Below, piece after piece: positions 1-9,779 of a DNA stretch of 64,000 bases; positions within the stretch are counted from its first letter, which is position 1, and each line of letters begins with the position of its first letter. The DNA is taken from assembly GCF_014199685.1 (NCBI RefSeq), contig NZ_JACHNZ010000009.1, forward strand, positions 36,094-100,093. Direction: 5' to 3'. This DNA comes from Sphingosinicella soli (GTDB lineage Bacteria; Pseudomonadota; Alphaproteobacteria; Sphingomonadales; Sphingomonadaceae). The notes under the pieces are model-generated. The model ran no database searches. It saw only the letters and a list, made by a program, of their open reading frames with translations, and had not been told where the DNA came from. The translations under genes and the position numbers were made by a program.

Positions 1-288
1 GCCGATGCCCCAGAAATGCACGTGAAGATCGATGAGGCCCGGCATCACGAAGCGATCCTTCAGATCCACCACATTCGCGCCCGCCTGCGGCTGCGCATAA
101 CCATCCCGCACCTCGGCGATCTTGCCGTCGCGGATGACGATGGTGCTCGGCCCGCGCGGCGCCTTGCCCGGCTCGGCAAGCAGGGTTCCGGCATAAACGA
201 ACGTCACGGCCCCGCCGGTGGGCGCGGGCTGCGCGGCGAGCAGCGTGGACGAGAGCATGGCGAGGGTGACGGCAGCAATACGGCGCAT
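1..288 (-). CDS. Secreted amidohydrolase, N-terminal part (runs off left edge)
   Basis: The minus strand reads from an ATG at 288 to the window edge and gives 96 residues. The first ~19 form a signal peptide ending in LLAAQ. After it come a VYAGTLLAEPG strand, a TIVIRDGKIAEV strand, and then DRFVMPGLIDLHVHFWG. The MPGLIDLHVH segment is the first metal-binding HxH strand of the amidohydrolase (imidazolonepropionase/dipeptidase-like) superfamily. The protein is therefore probably a periplasmic metal-dependent hydrolase of cyclic amides or dipeptides. Most of the TIM barrel lies outside the window, so the substrate cannot be judged. The gene downstream on this strand is not visible. Confidence 0.8.
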   Translation of the reverse strand, partial: MRRIAAVTLAMLSSTLLAAQPAPTGGAVTFVYAGTLLAEPGKAPRGPSTIVIRDGKIAEVRDGYAQPQAGANVVDLKDRFVMPGLIDLHVHFWGIG

Positions 289-527
289 AAGGAAAAAGCC
301 CCTAAATCTTGAACATGGACGATGTCATAGTCACGCTTCTTTCAGAGGATCAAGGCCGGTCCTCAGTTTGCCGGCGGCACCTTCGTCGAATGATGGAATT
401 CGAAACGTCGATACCGAAGGCGAGCGACGTGCCGCTGCGCCGCGCGCCCTCGATCATCGCGAACAGTTCAGGCCCGGCAGTCGTGAGCATATCGGGCGCG
501 CGGAAGCACGAGGCCGTTGCCGCGCTG

Positions 528-1391
528 CTATTCGTCCAGAAGACTTCGCACGGCCCGCGCTGCGTCGGTGTCGCCCAACGCGCTCACCGTCGCGAGCGCC
601 ATCGCGCGATAGGCCGGAAGCACCTCGGGGCAATCGATCGCGAGCGCCGCCAGATGATCGCGGATCGTGTTCGCGTCTCCGCGCAGTATCGGCCCCGAAA
701 GCGCGCCGAACCCCTGTGCGATGCTGTTGTCGAGCGCCGCGCGCGCAAGCGGCGCGAGAACGGCTGAGGGTTCCTCGACGCCCGCAGCGCGCAGCATGCG
801 AGACGCCCCGTCGAACATCGTGACGAGGTGGTTCGCCGCGTGACAGAGCGCCGCGTGATAAAGCGCGCGCTGCGTTTCCGCGATCTCGATGGGAGTGCCG
901 CCCAGCGCCTCGACGATAAGTCGGGCCCGCCGGGTGGCTTCGGGGCTGGAACCGGTGATCGCGAAGCAGGCGCCCGCCATGCGCGCGACTTCAAGCTGCG
1001 GATCGCCCGTGAACGTCATCGCGGGATGGATTGCAGCCGTAAGCGCCCCGCCATTGCGCAACGGATCGAGGACGCCGGTGCCGGTGCCGCCGCTGACGTG
1101 GAAGACGAGCGAACCTTCCGCCATCCCCGCCTCCGCGATCTGCCCCGCGATCTCCGCGATCGCGTCGTCTGCAACGGCGACCGCGACGACGTCGCAGGCC
1201 TCGACCATCGCTTCAAGAGACTCGGCCGCGCTGCACCCGCCGCGTTCCGCCGCCTCCTGGCGTTTCAGCCGCGCGCGACCCCAGATCAGCGCAGGCGCCT
1301 GCGAACGAACGCCGAGACCGCGCGCAAGCGCGCGGGCAACTCTGCCTGTCCCGACAATGCCGAGTTGCCTGATAACGGGATTTTCGATCAC
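528..1391 (-). CDS. Rossmann-like and DUF2520 domain oxidoreductase
   Basis: This 287-residue protein opens with a dinucleotide-binding fold: LGIVGTGRVARALARGL at residues ~10-26 has the GxGxxA pattern. VVAVAVADDAIAEIA follows, then FHVSGGTG and AIHPAMTFTG, which are typical of the ProC-like/DUF2520 group. The C-terminal half (from ~residue 160) is helical, with LYHAALCHAANHLVTMF resembling 6-phosphogluconate-dehydrogenase-type dimerisation domains. The family is annotated as NADP-dependent oxidoreductase of unknown substrate, sometimes next to pantothenate genes. No such neighbour is present here. The gene stands alone between the amidohydrolase (239 bases of non-coding sequence without recognisable signals) and a TonB receptor gene on the same strand. 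Confidence 0.8.
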   Translation of the reverse strand: MIENPVIRQLGIVGTGRVARALARGLGVRSQAPALIWGRARLKRQEAAERGGCSAAESLEAMVEACDVVAVAVADDAIAEIAGQIAEAGMAEGSLVFHVSGGTGTGVLDPLRNGGALTAAIHPAMTFTGDPQLEVARMAGACFAITGSSPEATRRARLIVEALGGTPIEIAETQRALYHAALCHAANHLVTMFDGASRMLRAAGVEEPSAVLAPLARAALDNSIAQGFGALSGPILRGDANTIRDHLAALAIDCPEVLPAYRAMALATVSALGDTDAARAVRSLLDE

Positions 1392-1550
1392 GTTTCCCCG
1401 TTAGCGCACCCTGCCGAGCCCCTCAACGGTCAAACCGGCGCCGTGCGGCCCGGAGTCTTCGGCCGCATGCCTGCGGTCGACTGATCCGGGCCACGGGAAA
1501 CGCGCTGATGCCCGCCCCCCTCGCAGCGACGCGGGGTTTGACGTGCCGCT

Positions 1551-4445
1551 TCAGAAGCTCGCGTTTATGCCGAATGTCACCGTGCGGCCCGTGTAGCTGG
1601 CGCCTTCGAGATAGGGCGACCCGGCACCGTAGCGTTCGTCGAGGATCGGATCCTTGCCGCTGTTCAGGATATCGACCGCGTTCACGAACAGCTTGAAGCG
1701 CCCCGCGAACTGATAGCTGAACTGGCCGTCGAGCGAGCCGTGCGCTTCCTCCACGATGCGCGTGTTGTAGCTTGAGAAGCGCGCGGTCTGCCGGTCTCGC
1801 CAACTGTAGGCGAGCGAGGCCTCGACGCCGTATTTCTGATACGTCAGCGCGCCGGTGACGATGGCTTCGGGCGCGTTGAAGAAGTCCCCCTTCGGCACGC
1901 CGTCGAGGCCCGTGTCCGCCTTGCTCTTCTGGAACGTCGCATTGGCATAAAGCCCGAGCCCGCCGAGCGCCCCCGGAAGTTCCGGGAACTGACGCACGAG
2001 GTTGAATTCGACGCCGTAGATCTCCGCACTCTTGCCGTTCGTGTAGGTGATGACGTCGTCGATCACCTTGCCGGCCAGCCTAGGATCGTTCTCGAAGCGC
2101 GCCCGGTCGGCTTCGGTTTCAGGCGCGATCTCGCTGAAGATGAAGCGGTCGATCTTCTTGTAATAGACGCCGGCCGAAAGAATGCCGATCGAGCCGAAGT
2201 AACGCTCGATGCTGAGATCGAAATTATAGGCATAAGCGGGTTTCAGACCGGGATTGCCGATCGTGACGTCCACCTCGCCGTCTTCCTCGGAAATCTCCGT
2301 GGCGCCGGAAATGTAGAGCGGCTCCGGCCGCGCGATCGAGGTGTAGAACGCGCCGCGCACGACGAAATTATCCGAGGGCCGGTAATTGATCTGGAGGCGG
2401 GGCAGCACGCTCGTGTAATCGGCTTTGCCCTTCACGCGGTTGTAGACGGGGTCTTCATCCTCCAGCTCGACGAGTTCCCAGTTCGTGGAGGAAACGCGCG
2501 TGTGGTCGATGCGCACGCCGCCCACGACGTCCCAGTTCCCCCACACGCCCTTTGCCATCACGTATCCGGCGTAGGTATCCTCGTCGCTCGTGTAACTGTC
2601 CTCGTCGATCGCGATGCCGCCATCCTCGACATATTCGTTCACGAAGTCGGGATTGCCGTCGATGAGTTCCTGCGAATATTGCCGCCAGCGCATCAGATTG
2701 CCGATGTCGAGCGACAGCCACGGCGCATAGGGCGCGCCGACCACGGACGGATCGATGAACCCACCGACCCCGAATTCCTCCATCGTCAGCGGCCCCGTCA
2801 GCTCCATGACGTTCGCCTCGAACAGCGTCCGGCGCGAGCGTTCGACCTTCACGCCTGCCTTCACCGTGCGCAGCCATGAACCCGCAGGCTCCCAGGTCAC
2901 GTCGAAATTCGCGGCCCAGCGCGTGTTCTTCGAATCATCCTGATCGATATCGTTGTAGCCGAGCACATAGCCGTCCGGATCGGCGATCGCGGCGACATCG
3001 GCGGGCGTCAGGTTCGGGATCGGGAAGCGGCCGGAATAGTCGTAGCCGAGCAGGTTGCTTTGCAGTTCCTTCGTGAACGCGACCTCGTTGTCGAACGGCT
3101 CCTCGCGCTTGCCGGTCGAATAGCCGACGCCATAATCAAAGGTCACTGCGCCCGCGCGTGATTTTCCGTTCAGAACATAGGACTGCTGCGTCAGCTCCGT
3201 CTCTTCGTACTGGTTGAAGATGTTCGCGGTGCCGGGCTCCGACAGAACGAGATTGCCGTCGTCGTCATATTCGTCGGTGCCCGCCTCGAAATAGAGCGCG
3301 TGGCTCAGTTCCTTGTCGAACAGCCGGTTGTAGCTGCCCTTGAAGGTCAGTTCGGTCGCATCGCTCACCGCCCAGTTGAGCGCGAGGTTCGCGGAGATGT
3401 TCTCGCGTTCATTGTCGTATTCGGTGAGGTGGTACTGCAGCGGCGTCACACCGCTCGCGGGATCGTCTTCCACGAAGCTCAGATAGTCCTCGTCCTGATA
3501 AAAGACGAAACCGCGCGTCTTGCGCTTCGACCATGCGCCGGACACGAGGATACCGAAGCGGTCGTCCGTGCCGAAGCGCGTGGCGAGCGTGCCTTCCACC
3601 ATCGGCTGCAGCCTGTCGGCAAGGTCGTGATAGAAACCGCTTGCGGTGAAATCGATCACCGGGCCGCGATAATCGAAGGCCGTCGCCGTCTCCAGCACGA
3701 CGGCACCGCCGATGCCGTCGGCATCCTGATCGGGTGCCAGCGTCTTGTGGACGGTGATGCTGGACAGCGCGCTCGTCTGGATCATGTCGAGCGGGACGCG
3801 GCGGTTCTCCTTCTCCGGCTGCGCCGCGTTCATGCCGTTGATCTTGGTGTTGTTGAGCCCGCTGTCGAGGCCCCGGATCGAGACGTAACGCCCCTCGCCC
3901 GCATCGACCTCGCGCTGCACAGAAACGCCGGGCACGCGGCGCAGCGATTCGGCGGCGTTGAAATCCGGGAAGCGCCCGGCCTGATCGGCAGACACCACGT
4001 TGCGCACGTTGTCGGCGGCGCGCTGCCTGGAGAGCGCCTGCGCCTGCGCGCCGCGCTGGCCGACGACGAGGATGGTGCTTTCGTCCTCACCGAGCACGAC
4101 ATCGTGCGCCGCGATCATTCCGGGTGCGATCCGCACGCTTTCGGTGCGCGCGGGGTAGCCGAGATAGTCGAAGCGCAGCGTGTAAGTGCCCGCACGGAGG
4201 CCCCCGAAGCGGTAGGCGCCCTGCGCGTCGGTGGTGACGGATTGGCCGGTTTCGGCGATGCGTACGATCACGCCCGAAAGCGCCGCATCGCCGCCCGCCT
4301 GCCAGACACGTCCCGAAAGCCCCGCATCCGCTGTTTCTGCGGTCGGGGAGGTCTGGGCAAGCGCCATGGATGGCAAGGTTACGAAGGTTACGCCGCCGCA
4401 GAGCAGGCTGGTCGCTAAACGGGTGACGGAACAGAATTTTGACAT
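1551..4445 (-). CDS. TonB-dependent receptor with N-terminal carboxypeptidase-regulatory-like domain
   Basis: The product is a 964-residue outer-membrane receptor. The ATG at 4445 is chosen because a strong AGGGGGAAG ribosome site precedes it and it begins the signal peptide MSKFCSVTRLATSLLCGG...ALAQ; the open frame continues 58 codons upstream without such signals. Residues ~40-115 form a CarboxypepD_reg-like domain (SGRVWQAGGDAALSGVIVRI ...). The plug follows, with NAAESLRRVPGVSVQRE and YVSIRGLDSGLNNTKING. The beta barrel ends in an aromatic C-terminal residue (FGINASF). This architecture is common for sphingomonad and Caulobacter receptors that import plant sugars or oligomers. The ligand is unknown. 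It stands divergent from the FAD oxidoreductase pair. Confidence 0.93.
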   Translation of the reverse strand: MSKFCSVTRLATSLLCGGVTFVTLPSMALAQTSPTAETADAGLSGRVWQAGGDAALSGVIVRIAETGQSVTTDAQGAYRFGGLRAGTYTLRFDYLGYPARTESVRIAPGMIAAHDVVLGEDESTILVVGQRGAQAQALSRQRAADNVRNVVSADQAGRFPDFNAAESLRRVPGVSVQREVDAGEGRYVSIRGLDSGLNNTKINGMNAAQPEKENRRVPLDMIQTSALSSITVHKTLAPDQDADGIGGAVVLETATAFDYRGPVIDFTASGFYHDLADRLQPMVEGTLATRFGTDDRFGILVSGAWSKRKTRGFVFYQDEDYLSFVEDDPASGVTPLQYHLTEYDNERENISANLALNWAVSDATELTFKGSYNRLFDKELSHALYFEAGTDEYDDDGNLVLSEPGTANIFNQYEETELTQQSYVLNGKSRAGAVTFDYGVGYSTGKREEPFDNEVAFTKELQSNLLGYDYSGRFPIPNLTPADVAAIADPDGYVLGYNDIDQDDSKNTRWAANFDVTWEPAGSWLRTVKAGVKVERSRRTLFEANVMELTGPLTMEEFGVGGFIDPSVVGAPYAPWLSLDIGNLMRWRQYSQELIDGNPDFVNEYVEDGGIAIDEDSYTSDEDTYAGYVMAKGVWGNWDVVGGVRIDHTRVSSTNWELVELEDEDPVYNRVKGKADYTSVLPRLQINYRPSDNFVVRGAFYTSIARPEPLYISGATEISEEDGEVDVTIGNPGLKPAYAYNFDLSIERYFGSIGILSAGVYYKKIDRFIFSEIAPETEADRARFENDPRLAGKVIDDVITYTNGKSAEIYGVEFNLVRQFPELPGALGGLGLYANATFQKSKADTGLDGVPKGDFFNAPEAIVTGALTYQKYGVEASLAYSWRDRQTARFSSYNTRIVEEAHGSLDGQFSYQFAGRFKLFVNAVDILNSGKDPILDERYGAGSPYLEGASYTGRTVTFGINASF

Positions 4446-4446
4446 G

Positions 4447-4480
4447 ACTTCCCCCTCATGCCGACATGTGCCGGCATGGC
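4447..4480 (-). promoter_or_regulatory. Shine-Dalgarno site preceded by a small hairpin in the TonB receptor leader
   Basis: Just upstream of the AGGGGGAAG site, positions 4457-4463 (CATGCCG) and 4472-4478 (CGGCATG) form a perfect 7-bp stem with an 8-base loop. It lies immediately before the ribosome site on the transcript and could modulate translation. No known riboswitch class is recognised. Confidence 0.3.
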
Positions 4481-4712
4481 TGATGCGGACCCTCCGCGAT
4501 TGGCGATGGGCAGCCTCTAAGCCCTGGTTCGCGTTCGGTCCGGGCCCTTGGAACAGGAACCCTGAGGGTTGGACCGTGCACCGAAAGTTGCCGGCAGTCT
4601 GCGCCGTGGTCGGTAGCAATCGAGTGTTACACTTCTAGGACGACTTGACGAAGGTTCGGATCATCCCTCGGTGCCTTGGCGCTGGGGCTGCTTGCCGTTA
4701 AAGGGCTCGCCC

Positions 4713-6338
4713 ATGCTGCGCCTTTCCGGACTCTCCTTGCCGCTCGACCATGCGGATGACGCGATGGCGCCCGCGATCTGTTCGCGGCTCGGCATCGCGC
4801 CGGAGCGGCTGCGCGGGTTCACGGTGTTTCGCCGCGGCAACGATGCGCGCCGCAAAAGTGCGATCCTGCTGACCTATACGGTCGATGCGGACGTCGCGGA
4901 CGAGGCGGAGGTGCTCGCGCGCTTTGCGAAGGACCATGATGTCCGCCCGACGCCGGACATGGCCTACCGCTTTCCCGTGCGCGCGCCCGAGGGGTGGTCG
5001 GGGCTGCGGCCCGTCGTCGTCGGGGCGGGGCCTTGCGGGCTATTTGCAGGACTGATCCTGGCGCAGATGGGCTTCCGGCCGATCATCCTCGATCGCGGCA
5101 AGGTGGTCCGCGAACGCACGAAGGATACGTGGGACTTGTGGCGCCGCGCGCAGCTGCATCCGGAATCCAACGTCCAGTTCGGCGAAGGCGGCGCGGGCAC
5201 GTTTTCGGACGGGAAGCTTTACTGCCGCGTGAAAGACCCGCGATTCCTCGGCCGCAAGGTGCTCGAGGAATTCGTGAAGGCCGGGGCGCCGGACGACATA
5301 TTGTTCGAGGCGCATCCGCACATCGGTACGTTCCGCCTCGTCACGATGGTCGAAAGCCTGCGGAGCACGATCGAGGCGCTGGGCGGCGAATACCGATGGC
5401 AGACGCGCGTGGAGGATCTGGAACTGGATCGCGCGCCCGATGGTCGCCTGCGGATGCGCGGGCTTCACCTTGAGGACGGCGACTTCCTGGAGGCCGACCA
5501 CGTCGTTCTCGCCGTGGGCCACAGCGCGCGGACGACCTTCGAGATGCTGCATCGTCGCGGCGTCCATATCGAAGCCAAGCCCTTTTCGATCGGCGTGCGT
5601 ATCGAGCATCCGCAAGCGTGGATCGACGAGGCCCGCCACGGAAAGTTCGCGCGCCATCCGATCCTCGGTACGGCGGCTTACAGCCTTGCGCATCACTGCG
5701 CGAACGAACGCACCGTCTACAGCTTCTGCATGTGCCCCGGCGGGCGGGTTGTGGCGGCGGCGTCCGAGGAAGGGCGCGTCGTCACCAACGGCATGAGCCA
5801 GTATTCGCGCGCCGAGTTCAACGCCAATGCGGGGCTCGTGGTCGCCATCGATCCGGCGCGGGATTACCCGGACGGGCCGCTCGCAGGGATCGATTTTCAG
5901 CGGCACTGGGAATCGCTCGCCTATACCGCAGGCGGCTCGAACTATCATGCTCCCGGCCAGACCGTCGGCGACTTTCTGGCCCGGCGGCCCTCCACCGCGC
6001 TCGGAAGCGTGACGCCCTCCTACAAGCCGGGCGTCACCATGACGGATCTTTCCGCCTGCCTGCCCGGCTTCGCGGTGGACGCGATGCGCGAGGCGCTGCC
6101 CGTGTTCGGGCGCCAGCTCGCGCGCTACGATCATCCCGACGCGGTGATGACAGGTGTCGAGACGCGGACATCCTCGCCCGTGCGCATCACGCGCGGCAAG
6201 GACGTCCAGAGCCTGAACACCGCGCGGCTGTTCCCGGCCGGCGAAGGCGCGGGCTACGCGGGCGGCATCCTTTCCGCCGCCATCGACGGGATCAAGGCTG
6301 CGGAGGCTGTCGCCGCCAGCATCACCCGTGAACGCTGA
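4713..6338 (+). CDS. NAD(P)/FAD-dependent oxidoreductase (COG2509-type FAD dehydrogenase)
   Basis: The start is taken at the ATG at 4713, giving 541 residues that begin MLRLSGLSLPL as in the family; a possible ATG 42 bases upstream is less likely. An N-terminal domain of ~90 residues precedes the FAD-binding Rossmann motif PVVVGAGPCGLFAGLILAQMG (VVGAGPCG core). The rest contains the segments QFGEGGAGTFSDGKLYCRV, CMCPGGRVVAA and FPAGEGAGYAGGILSAA, the last being the C-terminal FAD-contact segment. Proteins of this type are uncharacterised FAD dehydrogenases, often labelled geranylgeranyl-reductase or electron-transfer related. The physiological reaction is unknown. The gene overlaps the next flavoprotein gene by 11 bases, so the two are probably translated together. 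Confidence 0.85.
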   Translation: MLRLSGLSLPLDHADDAMAPAICSRLGIAPERLRGFTVFRRGNDARRKSAILLTYTVDADVADEAEVLARFAKDHDVRPTPDMAYRFPVRAPEGWSGLRPVVVGAGPCGLFAGLILAQMGFRPIILDRGKVVRERTKDTWDLWRRAQLHPESNVQFGEGGAGTFSDGKLYCRVKDPRFLGRKVLEEFVKAGAPDDILFEAHPHIGTFRLVTMVESLRSTIEALGGEYRWQTRVEDLELDRAPDGRLRMRGLHLEDGDFLEADHVVLAVGHSARTTFEMLHRRGVHIEAKPFSIGVRIEHPQAWIDEARHGKFARHPILGTAAYSLAHHCANERTVYSFCMCPGGRVVAAASEEGRVVTNGMSQYSRAEFNANAGLVVAIDPARDYPDGPLAGIDFQRHWESLAYTAGGSNYHAPGQTVGDFLARRPSTALGSVTPSYKPGVTMTDLSACLPGFAVDAMREALPVFGRQLARYDHPDAVMTGVETRTSSPVRITRGKDVQSLNTARLFPAGEGAGYAGGILSAAIDGIKAAEAVAASITRER

Positions 6339-7503
6339 AAGCGACGCGATCGTCCTCGGCGCGGGCGCGGCGGGGCTGATGTGCGCCGCGACGGCGGGCG
6401 CGCGGGGCAAAAAAATGCTCCTCGTCGATCATGCCGACGAACCGGGCAAGAAGATCCTGATTTCGGGCGGCGGGCGCTGCAACTTCACGAACATTCACAC
6501 CGCCGCCGACCGCTATCTTTCCGGCAATCCGCATTTCGCCAAGTCGGCGCTCGGGCGCTACACGCCGCAGGATTTTCTGGGGCTCGTCGAACGCTATGGC
6601 ATCGCGTGGCATGAAAAGACCTTGGGCCAGCTCTTTTGCGACGGCTCCGCGCGGCAGATTGTCGATATGCTGGTGCAGGAATGCGCAAAGGCGGGCGTCA
6701 CGATGATGACGGATCACGCTGCGACCGCCATCGAACACCGTGACGGGCGGTTCGTCGCCACGATCGGAGGGCGCGAATATACGGCGCCCGCGCTTGTGCT
6801 CGCCACCGGCGGGCCTTCCATTCCGAAACTCGGCGCAACCGGCTTTGCCTACGACGTCGCGCGCCGGTTCGGGCTTTCGATCGTGCATCCGCGCCCGGCG
6901 CTGGTGCCGCTGACGCTAGGGCCCGACGATACGCTGTTCCGGTCGCTCTCCGGCGTGTCGGCGGAGGTCGAGGTGCGCTGGGAGAAGGTGCGCTTCCGCG
7001 AGGCCGCGCTGTTCACGCATCGCGGGCTTTCCGGCCCGGCCATGCTGCAGATTTCTTCGTACTGGCAGCACCGCACGCCCATCGGCGTGAACTTCCTGCC
7101 CGATGCCGCGCCGGACTGGCTGATCCGGCGGAAGCAGGAACAGCCGCGCACAGCGCTGAAACGGACCCTCGCCTCTCTTTTGCCCGCGCGTCTCGCCGAC
7201 GCTCTCACCGAGCGTCTCGGACTTGAAGGCGATCTCGGCAACCTCTCCGACAAGGTGCTTCGCGCAGCGGAGGCCCGCCTTGCGGACTGGAGCTTCGCGC
7301 CCACCGGCACGGAAGGTTTCGCCAAGGCCGAGGTGACGGCAGGCGGCATATCGACGGACGGCCTCTCGTCACGCACGATGATGGCGACGCGCGTTCCCGG
7401 CCTCTACGTGATCGGCGAGGCGGTGGACGTCACCGGCTGGCTCGGCGGCTACAACTTCCAGTGGGCGTGGGCGAGCGGCAAGGCCGCAGGCGAGGCGATC
7501 TGA
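6328..7503 (+). CDS. YhiN/HI0933-like FAD-dependent oxidoreductase
   Basis: This 391-residue flavoprotein starts at a GTG inside the 3' end of the upstream FAD dehydrogenase gene. AIVLGAGAAGLMCAATAG at residues ~8-25 is the dinucleotide-binding motif. KKILISGGGRCNFTN is the diagnostic signature of the HI0933/YhiN family. LATGGPSIPKLGATGFAYDVA and a C-terminal YVIGEAVDVTGWLGGYNFQWAWASG complete the FAD-binding architecture. The reaction is unknown; the family includes BaiN-like proteins, one of which was proposed as a bile-acid dehydrogenase. The overlapping arrangement with another FAD enzyme suggests joint expression. Confidence 0.88.
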   Translation: MNAESDAIVLGAGAAGLMCAATAGARGKKMLLVDHADEPGKKILISGGGRCNFTNIHTAADRYLSGNPHFAKSALGRYTPQDFLGLVERYGIAWHEKTLGQLFCDGSARQIVDMLVQECAKAGVTMMTDHAATAIEHRDGRFVATIGGREYTAPALVLATGGPSIPKLGATGFAYDVARRFGLSIVHPRPALVPLTLGPDDTLFRSLSGVSAEVEVRWEKVRFREAALFTHRGLSGPAMLQISSYWQHRTPIGVNFLPDAAPDWLIRRKQEQPRTALKRTLASLLPARLADALTERLGLEGDLGNLSDKVLRAAEARLADWSFAPTGTEGFAKAEVTAGGISTDGLSSRTMMATRVPGLYVIGEAVDVTGWLGGYNFQWAWASGKAAGEAI

Positions 7504-7571
7504 TCCTTTCTCACCGCCTTTGAAGGGGCAGAGCGGAGGGCTTTATCCTTCAATGCCGTGCCTGGCGGAAA

Positions 7572-7614
7572 CGCCCCTCCCCAACCCCTCCCCTGAAGGG
7601 GCGGGGCTTTTACG
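7572..7614 (+). terminator. GC-rich inverted repeat followed by T-tract
   Basis: CCCCTCCCC and GGGGCGGGG flank a TGAA loop (about 7586-7607) and are followed by CTTTT on the plus strand, directly after the YhiN-like gene. It can act as that operon's terminator. The sequence also resembles the short CCCTCCCC...GGGGAGGG palindromes that recur between genes elsewhere in the window. Confidence 0.45.
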
Positions 7615-7620
7615 GGTTGC

Positions 7621-9756
<2,136 letters not shown>

Positions 9757-9779
9757 CCTGTCCCCCCCTGCAATCGCCC

